From: Gordonia alkaliphila
GTDB lineage: Bacteria > Actinomycetota > Actinomycetes > Mycobacteriales > Mycobacteriaceae
DNA: 64,000 nt
Assembly (NCBI RefSeq): GCF_023017165.1
Contig: NZ_JALKBW010000001.1
Location: 2,480,001 to 2,544,000 of the forward strand
Direction of reading: 5' to 3'
Shown piece after piece: positions 27,543 to 36,173 of this stretch; positions within the stretch are counted from its first letter, which is position 1; every line of letters begins with the position of its first letter. The position numbers were made by a program, and so were the translations under genes. The notes below the pieces were generated by a model that did not search any database, had not been told where the DNA came from, and saw nothing but the letters and a program-made list of their open reading frames with translations.

Positions 27543-27568
27543 CTGTGGACAACCCGCCCTGTCCACAG
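27543..27568. promoter_or_regulatory. Inverted DnaA-box-like pair upstream of the AbiEi-like gene
   Basis: CTGTGGACA (27543-27551) and TGTCCACAG (27560-27568) are perfect inverted repeats with an 8-bp spacer. The first, read with the next base, contains TGTGGACAA, the complement of TTGTCCACA, the DnaA box used by high-GC actinobacteria. It lies 52-77 bp upstream of the ATG. It could be a DnaA site, a repressor operator for the AbiEi-like protein itself, or chance. Confidence 0.4.
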
Positions 27569-27585
27569 CCCGCACGCCGCGCCGC

Positions 27586-27690
27586 TCCCGCGAGAGGATT
27601 CCGCTCCCGCGAGACGAACCGGTTCCCGCGGGAGTTCTAGTGGCCCGCGGGAACGGAGTCCTCTCGCGGGAGCACAGAGCTCTCGCGGGA
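27586..27690. repeat. Decamer array B: second copy with identical geometry
   Basis: Units start at 27586, 27605, 27624, 27643, 27662 and 27681: TCCCGCGAGA, TCCCGCGAGA, TCCCGCGGGA, GCCCGCGGGA, TCTCGCGGGA and TCTCGCGGGA. The length (105 bp), the 19-bp period and the switch from one polarity to the other all equal array A, while the 9-bp spacers differ. The centre is 27638, the middle base of the putP stop codon, so the right half of the array is translated as the C-terminus of PutP. The two array centres are 1135 bp apart. Confidence 0.9.
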
Positions 27691-29226
27691 GGCGGTGACG
27701 GCGGCGTCGAACTCGGCGTCGACTGCCTCGGGATCGGCGCGGCGGGTCAGCAGGCTCACGACGACGATCGCGAGCATGCCGATCAGGAAACCGGGGATGA
27801 TCTCGTAGGTGTCGGCCACGAAGCTCGCGACGGAGTCGGGCGCGCGGTCGGCCAGGAAGCGGTGGAACGAGTCCTGGCCCCAGACGAAGGCGACCACCGC
27901 GCCGGTGATGATGCCGGCGAGTGCGCCCGCCGTGGTGAGACGACGCCAGTACAGCGACAGAATCACCACCGGGCCGAAGGCCGAGCCGAAGCCGGCCCAC
28001 GCGAAGGCCACCAGACTCAGGATGCTGTTCGACGGGGACAACGCCAGGATCACGGCGACCACCGCGACCGCGAGCACGCCGAGGCGACCCAGCCGCACAT
28101 AGGTGGCCGGAGCCAGCTCCCGCCAGCCCGACTTCACCGAGATCAGTTTGTACAGGTCCTCGACCAGGGCCGACGAGCACACGATCAGCTGCGACGAGAT
28201 CGTCGACATAATCGCGGCCAGCACCGCCGCCAGCACGAGACCGGCGATGAACGGATGGAACAGCACCTGCGACAGCGCCAGGAACACGGTCTCGGACTGG
28301 TTGTCGGCCTCCAGGGTCGCGCCGTAGTACGCGATGCCGACCAGGGCGGTGCTGACCGCGCCGATACCGCACAGCAGCATCCAGCCGATACCGATGCGCC
28401 GGGCCACCGGGGCGTCGGCCGGCGACCGCAGCGCCATGAATCGCACGATGATGTGCGGCTGGCCGAAGTAGCCCAGCCCCCAGGCGACGGCGGAGATGAT
28501 CGCCAGGGCGCTGCCGCCGGACACCATCGACAGCCGATCCGGGTCGATCGCCTGCACGGCGTCGACCGTCGCGCCGAACCCGCCCAACTCGATGACGCCG
28601 ATGATCGGCACCGCGAGCAGCGCCACCACCACCAGGACGCCCTGCGCGACGTCGGTCAGCGAGGCGCCGAGGAAGCCGCCGAACAGGGTGTACAGCATGG
28701 TGATTCCGGCGACGATCAGCATGCCGACCACGTAGTCGACGTCGAACGACGACTCGAAGAACTTGCCCGAGGCCACCATGCCGCTGGAGACGTAGAAGGT
28801 GAAGAACACCAGGATGATCACGCCGCAGGTGATGCGGACGGCGTGCGCCTTGTCGTGCAGGCGTTTGCCGAGGAAGCTCGGGACGGTGATGGCGTCGTCG
28901 GCCACCTCGGTGTAGGCGCGCAGCCGCGGGGCGACGAGCTTCCAGTTGAGCCACGCGCCGACGATCAGGCCGATGAAGATCCACGACTCCACCAGGCCGT
29001 GCAGATAGATGGCGCCCGGCAGGCCCATCAGCAACCAGCCGGACATGTCCGACGCGCCGGCCGACAGCGCCGCCACCCAGGGTTTGAGCCCGCGATCGGC
29101 CAGCATGTAGCTGTCCAGATCGTCCTTGGTCTTGCGGTACGCGTAGTAGCCGATGCTCAGCATGGCCAGGAAATACACGATGACGGCGGCGAGCTGCCAG
29201 GCCTCTTCGTTGGACGGTCCCGCCAT
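27637..29226 (-). CDS. putP: Sodium/proline symporter
   Basis: 529 aa solute:sodium symporter (SSS family) with about 13 membrane helices. Landmarks are SAGASDMSGWLLMGLPGA, the sodium-site region, GYFGQPHIIVRFMALRS, and AAIMSTISSQLIVCSSALVEDLY with the conserved Ser/Thr residues of helix 8. It imports proline for PutA, encoded 32 bp upstream in the same direction. ATG at 29226 follows a good family N-terminus. The last 18 codons and the TAG stop lie within decamer array B, giving an unusual tail with Ser-Arg-Glu and Pro-Arg-Glu repeats after the last helix. Confidence 0.94.
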   Translation of the reverse strand: MAGPSNEEAWQLAAVIVYFLAMLSIGYYAYRKTKDDLDSYMLADRGLKPWVAALSAGASDMSGWLLMGLPGAIYLHGLVESWIFIGLIVGAWLNWKLVAPRLRAYTEVADDAITVPSFLGKRLHDKAHAVRITCGVIILVFFTFYVSSGMVASGKFFESSFDVDYVVGMLIVAGITMLYTLFGGFLGASLTDVAQGVLVVVALLAVPIIGVIELGGFGATVDAVQAIDPDRLSMVSGGSALAIISAVAWGLGYFGQPHIIVRFMALRSPADAPVARRIGIGWMLLCGIGAVSTALVGIAYYGATLEADNQSETVFLALSQVLFHPFIAGLVLAAVLAAIMSTISSQLIVCSSALVEDLYKLISVKSGWRELAPATYVRLGRLGVLAVAVVAVILALSPSNSILSLVAFAWAGFGSAFGPVVILSLYWRRLTTAGALAGIITGAVVAFVWGQDSFHRFLADRAPDSVASFVADTYEIIPGFLIGMLAIVVVSLLTRRADPEAVDAEFDAAVTASRESSVLPREDSVPAGH

Positions 29227-29258
29227 CGGGTTCTCCTTGATACAGGCCGAGTCGGGGC

Positions 29259-32200
29259 TCAGGCCGGGTGATGCCGTGACGGCCGGGGCCGGGGGCTCCC
29301 GCCCGCTGACGGTAGCAACTCCGCCGCGACCTGCTGCAGGAAACCATCCGGATCGCCGAAGCGGTGCAGCGTGATCGACACCGCCTGTTCGAGCACCCAG
29401 TACCGGAGTTCGACGGCGCCGGCAGCGACGACCGGATCGTCGAGCAGCGCCGTGGCCGGGCGGGCGGCGACCGCGGCACGGGTCGCTGCGGAGACCGTGC
29501 CGATCACCCGGATGCGTGCGGGGCCCGATGCCGACACCGCGGCGGTGAACCGGTCGTCGGCGGCGTGGACGACGGGGCCGACGTCCAGGTGGGCCCGGGC
29601 GGCCCGGAGCACGTCGTCGACCGCGACCGGCACCGGCTCGGCCAGGGAGAGCGCCGGACGGATCCGCGCGCGGGCGGCCGCCGCGAGGACGCGGGCCAGG
29701 CGGGCCGGGTCGGCGTCGGTGCCCACCCGGACCGCGGTGTCGGCCCGGCGGTAGCGGAAGATGTTGGCCTCGGCCGCCAGTCCGGTCAGTTCCCGGGCGC
29801 GGCCGAACTCGGTGGACCAGGCGTCCTCGTCCGAGCCGGCGGCGGCGCGCAGCCACGCGTGCGACGGCGCGTCGAGCAGGGGTGCGACGGCGTCGACGAA
29901 GTCGGCGATCGGACCCGGCGGCAACGCACGGGGAGCCGGGTTTCGGGAGTGCCGGGCGGCGTCGGACCAGGTGCCGAGCTGCCGCAGATAGTTCGGCCCG
30001 CCGGCCTTGGCGCCCGAGCCCACCGACGACAGCTTCCAGCCGCCGAACGGCTGGCGACCGACGACGGCGCCGGTGATCCCGCGGTTGACGTACAGGTTCC
30101 CGGCCTGCACGCGGTCGAGCCAGGTGCGCACCTCGACCGGATCGCGGGAATGCAGCCCGGCGGTGAGCCCGAAGTCGGTGCCGTTCTGCAGGTCGAGGGC
30201 GTCGTCGAGGTCGGTGGCCGCCATCAGCCCGAGCACGGGACCGAAGACCTCGGTGCGGTGGAAGGAGGAGTCGCGGGCGACGCCCACCTTGATGCCGGGG
30301 GAGAACAGGCGGCCGGAGTCGTCGAGGGCGCGCGGGCGCAGCAGCCACCGCTCGCCGGGATCGAGGACGGTCAGCGCGCGGGTCAGCTTGGCGCCCGGCG
30401 GCTCGGTGAGGGGACCGACGGTGGCCGACAGGTTCGTCGGCCAATCGACGATCAACGACGACGCGGCGTCGACCAGCTGCCGACGGAAGCGTTCGGACGT
30501 CGCCATCGAGCCCACCAGGATCGCCAGCGACGCGGCCGAACACTTCTGACCGGCGTGCCCGAACGCGCTGTGCACGAGATCGGCGATCGCCCGGTCCCGG
30601 TCCGCCGACGGGGTGATCACCAGCGCGTTCTTGCCCGACGTCTCCGCGGTGAGCGCCAACTCGGGCCGCCACGAGGCGAACAGGGCCGCGGTGTCCGAGG
30701 CCCCGGTCAGGATCACCCGGTCCACGCCGGGATGGGCGATCAGGCGGCGCCCCGCCTCGCCTTCGTCGGGGGCCACGGTGGCGCACACCGCCCGCGGCAC
30801 CCCGGCCTCCCACAGCGCCTCGGCGATCGCCTGCAGACAGCGCGGGGACGGGCCGGCCGGTTTCGCGATCACCGCCGCGCCGACGGCCAGGGCGGCGAGC
30901 ATGCCGCCGGCGGCGATGGCGTTCGGGAAGTTCCACGGAGGCGTCACCACCACCAGCCGGTCCGGGGTGAACACCGCGTCGTCGGTGGCTACGTGTTCGG
31001 GGTCGAGTCGTTCGGGGTCGAGGTCGAGGGCGCGCCGGGCGTAGTAGCGGGCGAAGTCGACGGCCTCGGAGACCTCCGGGTCGCTCTCGCCGATCGTCTT
31101 GCCGACCTCGGCGGCGGCCAACGCCACCAGCAGGCCGCGGCGCTGCTCCAGCAGATCCGCGGCCCGGTCCAGCACGCGGGCACGGTCCCGGGCCGGCCGC
31201 GCCGCCCATGCGACGGCGGCGGTGCGGGCGCGCGCGACCAGATCGTCGATCGCGGCCGCGGACACCGCCGGCGGGGCGGGAGCGGCGTCGAGCCAGCCCG
31301 GCCGCGCGCTCGTTGCAAGCACCTCGCGCGCCCACGCCTGGTTGGCCGGCAGAGCAGGGTCGGTGTCGGGGGTGTGCGTGAACGGCGGCAGTTCCGGCAG
31401 GTCGGCGGTGTCGGCGGTGATGCGGCGGCGGTCCTGGCGGCGACGCGGCTCGGGCGGCGACAACGGGCCGCGATCCAGTTCGTCGGCCAGGGCGGCGACC
31501 GCGGCGTCGAACCGGTCGGCCTCGCGCCGCGCCCCGGGACTGCCCGGCCGCAGATCCACGGTGGCCGACAGGAAGTTGTCGCTGGAGGCGTTCTCCTCCA
31601 AGCGGCGGACCAGGTACGAGATGGCGACGTCGAACTCCTTCGGCGCAACCGTCGGCACGTACAGCAGCAGCGGCCCGACGGTGGCCGCGACCGCACGGGA
31701 GTGGGCCGTCGCCATCCCGGCGAGCATCTCGAACTCGACGCGGTCGGCGACGCCGCGACGGTGGGCCAGCAGCTGCGCGAAGGCGACGTCGAACAGGTTG
31801 TGCCCCGCCACGCCTACCCGCAGTCCGGTCAGCGTCTCCGGCGTCAGGATCGCGTGCAGCACCCGCTTGTAGTTGACGTCGGTGGCGAGCTTGCTCTCAT
31901 AGGTGGCCGACGGCCAGCCCGCGAGCTCGGCGTGCACCCGCTCCATCGCCAGGTTCGCGCCCTTGACCAGCCGGACCTTGATCCCGGCGCCGCCGTCGGC
32001 GACACGCTGCGCCCCGAACCGCGCCAACTCCTCCATCACGCCGAGCGCATCGGGCAGGTAGGCCTGCAGCACGATGCCGGCCTCGTAGCGGCGGAGTTCG
32101 GGCAGGCTCAGCAGCCGGGTGAACACCTCGACGGTCAACCGCAGATCCCGGTACTCCTCCATGTCGAGGTTGAGGAAGGCGGTGCCGGGCGGGGCGGCGG

Positions 32201-32861
32201 CCGCCTCCCGGTACATCGGGGCGAGTCGGTCGGTGACCGCGGCGGCGGTGGCGTCGAAATCCCACATCGACAGCTGGGAGGTCACCGCGGAGACCTTCAC
32301 CGAGACGTAGTCGACGTCGTCGCGCCGCAGCAGGCGACGCGCCCCCGACAGCCGTCGCGCCGCCTCGGTCTCGCCGAGTACCGCCTCGCCGAGCGGATTG
32401 ACGTTGAGGCGGTGGCCGTCCCGGCGCAGGCGCGCCACCTGCCGGGCGAAGCGGCGCGGCCGCGCGTCGACGATCAGGTGCCCGACCATCGACCGCATCC
32501 GCAGTCGGGCGGCCGACACCACGAGCCGCGGCAGATGCGGCGCCAACCGGCCGCCCAGCCGCAGTTGCAGGCGATCGACGGCCCGCAGCGACGACGGCAG
32601 GTCGGCGGTCAGCTCGGTCAGGGCCAGCGCGGCGGCGCGGATGTCCTCGACGCCGATCACCCGGTCGACGAACCCGACGGTGAACGCCAGCCCCCGCGGG
32701 TCGGCCAGCACCGCGACCAACCGGGCCGCCGCCGGATCGGGACGGGTGGCGGAGGCGGCGGTGACGGCCAGCCAGTGCTCGACCAGCGCGCGGCTGTCGG
32801 CCGCGAGCTCGTCGAGTTCGGTGCGGACGTCAGACCTTCCGCGCGGCGGCTGCGGGCCCAT
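29259..32861 (-). CDS. putA: Bifunctional proline dehydrogenase / delta-1-pyrroline-5-carboxylate dehydrogenase
   Basis: 1200 aa. It oxidises proline to glutamate in two steps. The N-terminal half is the FAD-dependent PRODH barrel (VSVKVSAVTSQLS, LDMEEYRDL, VRLVKGANLAMERV near residue 297, YESKLATDVNYKR). The C-terminal half is an NAD-dependent aldehyde dehydrogenase: VTPPWNFPNAI, the general base Glu in ALTAETSGKNA (about 737), the nucleophile Cys in HAGQKCSAAS (about 770), then FGPVLGLM and FGGWKLS. No ribbon-helix-helix DNA-binding head is present, so it is not the trifunctional enteric form. ATG 32861 is preferred over 32897. Operon with putP. Confidence 0.95.
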   Translation of the reverse strand: MGPQPPRGRSDVRTELDELAADSRALVEHWLAVTAASATRPDPAAARLVAVLADPRGLAFTVGFVDRVIGVEDIRAAALALTELTADLPSSLRAVDRLQLRLGGRLAPHLPRLVVSAARLRMRSMVGHLIVDARPRRFARQVARLRRDGHRLNVNPLGEAVLGETEAARRLSGARRLLRRDDVDYVSVKVSAVTSQLSMWDFDATAAAVTDRLAPMYREAAAAPPGTAFLNLDMEEYRDLRLTVEVFTRLLSLPELRRYEAGIVLQAYLPDALGVMEELARFGAQRVADGGAGIKVRLVKGANLAMERVHAELAGWPSATYESKLATDVNYKRVLHAILTPETLTGLRVGVAGHNLFDVAFAQLLAHRRGVADRVEFEMLAGMATAHSRAVAATVGPLLLYVPTVAPKEFDVAISYLVRRLEENASSDNFLSATVDLRPGSPGARREADRFDAAVAALADELDRGPLSPPEPRRRQDRRRITADTADLPELPPFTHTPDTDPALPANQAWAREVLATSARPGWLDAAPAPPAVSAAAIDDLVARARTAAVAWAARPARDRARVLDRAADLLEQRRGLLVALAAAEVGKTIGESDPEVSEAVDFARYYARRALDLDPERLDPEHVATDDAVFTPDRLVVVTPPWNFPNAIAAGGMLAALAVGAAVIAKPAGPSPRCLQAIAEALWEAGVPRAVCATVAPDEGEAGRRLIAHPGVDRVILTGASDTAALFASWRPELALTAETSGKNALVITPSADRDRAIADLVHSAFGHAGQKCSAASLAILVGSMATSERFRRQLVDAASSLIVDWPTNLSATVGPLTEPPGAKLTRALTVLDPGERWLLRPRALDDSGRLFSPGIKVGVARDSSFHRTEVFGPVLGLMAATDLDDALDLQNGTDFGLTAGLHSRDPVEVRTWLDRVQAGNLYVNRGITGAVVGRQPFGGWKLSSVGSGAKAGGPNYLRQLGTWSDAARHSRNPAPRALPPGPIADFVDAVAPLLDAPSHAWLRAAAGSDEDAWSTEFGRARELTGLAAEANIFRYRRADTAVRVGTDADPARLARVLAAAARARIRPALSLAEPVPVAVDDVLRAARAHLDVGPVVHAADDRFTAAVSASGPARIRVIGTVSAATRAAVAARPATALLDDPVVAAGAVELRYWVLEQAVSITLHRFGDPDGFLQQVAAELLPSAGGSPRPRPSRHHPA

Positions 32862-32915
32862 GCCTCTCAGTACACTCCTGCGCGCGCGTTCTGTCACCGC
32901 GTGCGCAGGAGCGGG

Positions 32916-34430
32916 TCAGCGGGTGACGGCCGACCCGTCGGACCCGAACTGCTCGCGGAGGGTCCGTTTGAGCAGCTTGCCGGTGGCGTTGCGGGGGAGC
33001 ACGTCGAGGAACTCGATGCGACGCGGGCTCTTGAAGTGCGCGATCCGGTCGCGGCAGTAGGCGAGCAGATCGTCGGCCGAGACCGATGCCTGCGCGCGCA
33101 GCGACACCACCGCGGTGACGCCCTCGCCCCACTTCGGGTCGGGCAGCCCGATCACCGCGGCGTCGTCGACGTCCGGGTGACTGAGCAGGACCTGCTCCAC
33201 CTCGATCGGGTAGACGTTCTCGCCGCCGGTGACGATCATGTCCTTCTTGCGGTCGACGAGGGTGATGAAGCCGTCGGCGTCCATGCGGGCGAGGTCGCCG
33301 GTGTGGAACCAGCCGCCGCGCATGTCGTGGGCGGTCACCTCGGGCAGCCCCCAGTAGCCGGCGAAGACGTTGGGTCCGGCCATCAGCAGTTCGCCGACCT
33401 CGCCGGTCGCGACGTCCCGGTCGTCGCCGTCGACGATGCGCACGTCGTCGTGGAACACCGGGCGGCCCACCGAACCGGCGTGCGTGCGGACGTACTGCGC
33501 TTCCAGGATCATGGCGGCCGGGGCGAGCTCGGTCATGCCGAAGCCCTCCATGAAGGTCAGGCCCTTGCCCTGATAGAAGTCGATCACCGGGAGCGGGCAG
33601 GGCGCGCCGCCGCACAGCAGAGTCCGCAGCGACGACAGGTCGTGGTCGTCGAAGTTCGGCACCTTGCGCATCGCATCCCACATCGCCGGAACCATGAAGT
33701 GCACGGTGACCTTGTGCGCCTCCAGGAGTTTCAGCGCGGCGGCCGGATCAAAGGCGGGCGCGACGACGATGGTGCCACCGGTGTACAGCAGCGGCAGGAC
33801 GTAGAGGCTGAGGCCGCCGATGTGGAACAGCGGCGCGACGGCGAGGGTCTTGTCCCGCGGGGTCATGCCCTCGCCGGCCACCAGCATGTTGATCGCGTTC
33901 CACTCGAAGTTGCCGTGCGTGAGCATGGCGCCCTTCGGCTTGCCGGTGGTGCCGGAGGTGTACATCAGCATCGCGACGTCGTCGGCGGTCACCGGATCCT
34001 CCGGCGCGAAGACCTCCTCGGGTGCCTCGAGCGCGTCCAGGTGCACGAGGTCGACGGCGCGCGGGGCCTGCTCGGCGGCGGTGGCGGCCAGTTCGGCGAA
34101 CATGTCGTCGTGCAGCAGCAGGGTGGGGGTGGCGTCGGAGATCAGGTAGGCCACTTCGCCGGGGCTGAGCCGGAAGTTGACGGGCACGCTGATCGCGGCG
34201 AGGCGGGCGACGGCGAACATGGTGGCCAACTGGGCGGTGGAGTTGAGGCCGATCATCATGACGCGATCGCCGCGTCGGACGCCGCGGGCGCGGAGCGCGG
34301 CGGCGCGGCGGGCGCTGTCGGCGGCCAACTGGGCGTAGGTGGTGGTGGCGCCGGTGGTCGCGTCGATGAGGGCGATCGCGTCCGGGGTGCGCTGGGCGCG
34401 CCGGGTGATCCAGGTGCTGATACCTGCCAT
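32916..34430 (-). CDS. Fatty-acyl/acyl-CoA synthetase (FadD-like, AMP-binding)
   Basis: 504 aa ANL-superfamily ligase activating a carboxylic acid through an acyl-AMP. Motifs are MYTSGTTGKPKGAMLTHGN (P-loop, about 155), CGGAPCPLPVI, EGFGMTELAP, GWFHTGDLARMDADGF, DRKKDMIVTGGENVYPIEVE and the adenylation Lys in RNATGKLLKR. Substrate chain length is not evident. It lies downstream of the Baeyer-Villiger monooxygenase with a terminator-like hairpin between them, and upstream of putA by 54 bp. Confidence 0.93.
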   Translation of the reverse strand: MAGISTWITRRAQRTPDAIALIDATTGATTTYAQLAADSARRAAALRARGVRRGDRVMMIGLNSTAQLATMFAVARLAAISVPVNFRLSPGEVAYLISDATPTLLLHDDMFAELAATAAEQAPRAVDLVHLDALEAPEEVFAPEDPVTADDVAMLMYTSGTTGKPKGAMLTHGNFEWNAINMLVAGEGMTPRDKTLAVAPLFHIGGLSLYVLPLLYTGGTIVVAPAFDPAAALKLLEAHKVTVHFMVPAMWDAMRKVPNFDDHDLSSLRTLLCGGAPCPLPVIDFYQGKGLTFMEGFGMTELAPAAMILEAQYVRTHAGSVGRPVFHDDVRIVDGDDRDVATGEVGELLMAGPNVFAGYWGLPEVTAHDMRGGWFHTGDLARMDADGFITLVDRKKDMIVTGGENVYPIEVEQVLLSHPDVDDAAVIGLPDPKWGEGVTAVVSLRAQASVSADDLLAYCRDRIAHFKSPRRIEFLDVLPRNATGKLLKRTLREQFGSDGSAVTR

Positions 34431-34494
34431 GGTGGTGTCTCCGAGTCCTCGCAGTGGGTGTTACGCGGTGGGTGTCACCGCTGAACCTAGGACA

Positions 34495-34519
34495 AACCCC
34501 GCACCGGGGATGCGGGGTT
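34495..34519 (-). terminator. Hairpin downstream of the Baeyer-Villiger monooxygenase gene
   Basis: AACCCCGCA at 34495-34503 and TGCGGGGTT at 34511-34519 form a perfect 9-bp stem with a 7-nt loop, 30 bp after the monooxygenase stop. On the minus strand it is followed by TTTGTCC, a weak U-tract. A good candidate for a Rho-independent terminator separating it from the acyl-CoA synthetase gene. Confidence 0.55.
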
Positions 34520-34548
34520 CGTCAGACGCGTCGGAGAATCGCGCGCGG

Positions 34549-36042
34549 CTACACGAGGCTGGGTTCGCTGACACGCGCGTAGTGCAGGAACTCGTCGTCG
34601 ACGGGCCCGCGGCGGATGAGTCGGACGTCGGCGTAGACGCTCATCGACATCTTCCACGGGTCCACGACGCCCTGCTTGGGCAGACCGTCGAGGGCGCGCT
34701 GGACGTACCCTGCGCCGAAGTCGAGCAGCGGGCGCAGTTCCATCGCCGGATCCGGGACGGCCTCCACGCTGGTGTAGCCGTTCCGGTCCATGTGGGCCAG
34801 CATGCGCACGAAGTACTGGCACAGCATGTCGACCTTGAGCGTCCACGACGAGTTGGTGTAGCCGATGGCCATCGCGAAGTTCGGCAGCCCGGACAGCATC
34901 ATGCCGCGGTAGGAGACGCTGTCGGTCAGGTCCACGTCGACGCCGTCGCGGGCGAAGGTCATGCCGCCGAACATCTGCAAGTTCAGGCCGGTCGCGGTGA
35001 CGATGATGTCGGCGGCCAGCTCCGCGCCGCTCTCCAGCAGGATCCCGGTCTCGGTGAACGAGGCGATCCGGTCGGTGACGATCGACGCCGCACCGCGCCG
35101 CAGCGCGGTGAACATGTCGCCGTTGGGCACCACGCACAGGCGCTGATCCCACGGGTTGTACGGCGGGTTGAAGTGCGGGTCGAGCGGGAAGTCCTTGCCC
35201 AGCATGGCCTTGTTGGTACCGCGGATCACCCGGCGGGCCAGGCGCGGGAAACGCTGGCACAGCTCGAAGACCACGCGCTGCTGCAGGATGTTCTTCTCGC
35301 GGCTCAGCCGGTAGCCGCGACGGGGCCCGAGCACCTTCTTCATCGCGTTGGCGATCGCATCCTCGCGGGGCAGCGGGATCACGTAGGTGGGCGTGCGCTG
35401 GAGCATCGTGACGTGCTCGGCCTGGTCGGTCATCGACGGCACCAGGGTCACGGCGGTGGCGCCGGAGCCGATCACCACGACGCGCTTGCCGCGGTAGTCC
35501 AGGTCCTCCGGCCAGTGCTGCGGGTGCACGATCTGCCCGGTGAACCGCTCCCGGCCGGGGAAGTCGGGGGAGAAGCCCTGCTCGTAGTCGTAGTAGCCGG
35601 TGCCGGCGAAGATCCAGCGCGCCTTGATGATCTCCGGCTCGGCGGCGGCGTCGTCGTCGGTGCGGCGCACGGTGACGTGCCAGGCCGCCTCGTCGGTGTG
35701 CCAATCGGCGGACACCGCACGACGGTGGTAGGTGATCTTGTCGGCGAGCTGATCGTCGTCGATGGCCTCGTGCAGGTAGTCGAGGATGCGCGGGGCGTCG
35801 GCGATGGCCTGCTTGTCGGTCCACGGCTTGAACTCGAAACCGAAGGTGTGCAGATCCGAGTCCGAGCGGATGCCGGGGTACTTGAACAGATCCCAGGTGC
35901 CGCCGGCGGTGTGCCGCGACTCGAGGATCGCGAACGTCTTCTCCGGGAGTTCGGTGGTGAGGTAGTGCGCCGCGCCGATACCGGAGATGCCGGCGCCGAT
36001 GATCAGGACGTCGAGCAGATCGGTGGGGGTCTCGGTGGCCAT
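34549..36042 (-). CDS. Flavin-containing Baeyer-Villiger-type monooxygenase (EthA-like)
   Basis: 497 aa. FAD Rossmann motif VLIIGAGISGIGAAHYL at the N-terminus, GGTWDLFKYPGIRSDSD, the Baeyer-Villiger fingerprint FTGQIVHPQHWP (FxGxxxHxxxWP, about residue 167), the NADPH Rossmann VVVIGSGATAVTLVP, and ATGLNLQMFGG. The sequence style matches the EthA branch that oxidises ketones, cyclic ketones and thioamides. The physiological substrate is unknown. ATG 36042 is used rather than the longer in-frame start at 36096. Divergent from a PucR-type regulator (131-bp gap), which may control it. Confidence 0.93.
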   Translation of the reverse strand: MATETPTDLLDVLIIGAGISGIGAAHYLTTELPEKTFAILESRHTAGGTWDLFKYPGIRSDSDLHTFGFEFKPWTDKQAIADAPRILDYLHEAIDDDQLADKITYHRRAVSADWHTDEAAWHVTVRRTDDDAAAEPEIIKARWIFAGTGYYDYEQGFSPDFPGRERFTGQIVHPQHWPEDLDYRGKRVVVIGSGATAVTLVPSMTDQAEHVTMLQRTPTYVIPLPREDAIANAMKKVLGPRRGYRLSREKNILQQRVVFELCQRFPRLARRVIRGTNKAMLGKDFPLDPHFNPPYNPWDQRLCVVPNGDMFTALRRGAASIVTDRIASFTETGILLESGAELAADIIVTATGLNLQMFGGMTFARDGVDVDLTDSVSYRGMMLSGLPNFAMAIGYTNSSWTLKVDMLCQYFVRMLAHMDRNGYTSVEAVPDPAMELRPLLDFGAGYVQRALDGLPKQGVVDPWKMSMSVYADVRLIRRGPVDDEFLHYARVSEPSLV

Positions 36043-36173
36043 CGGTACTCCAGATTCGTCGAGCGGTGGGCGAGGGGGATGCGCCGTCGCTATCAATGAT
36101 CGATGGCATCGCGGTCCCGGGGCAAGGGCATTCTGTACCGGGTTGACGCATTGCGGTGTGCATAATCGACCAC

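Noticed and set aside
27543..27568. Chromosomal replication origin suggested by DnaA-like boxes
   Set aside because: Only two boxes, no dnaA/dnaN/gyr genes and no AT-rich unwinding region.
26451..27690. Interpretation of the decamer arrays as a CRISPR locus
   Set aside because: Repeats are only 10 bp, spacers 9 bp, polarity switches mid-array, and no cas gene is nearby.
29364..34484. A 1706-codon plus-strand open frame
   Set aside because: It lies antisense to putA and the acyl-CoA synthetase. Its composition is typical of a third-position GC artefact (Gly/Arg/His/Gln-rich) with no recognisable domain.
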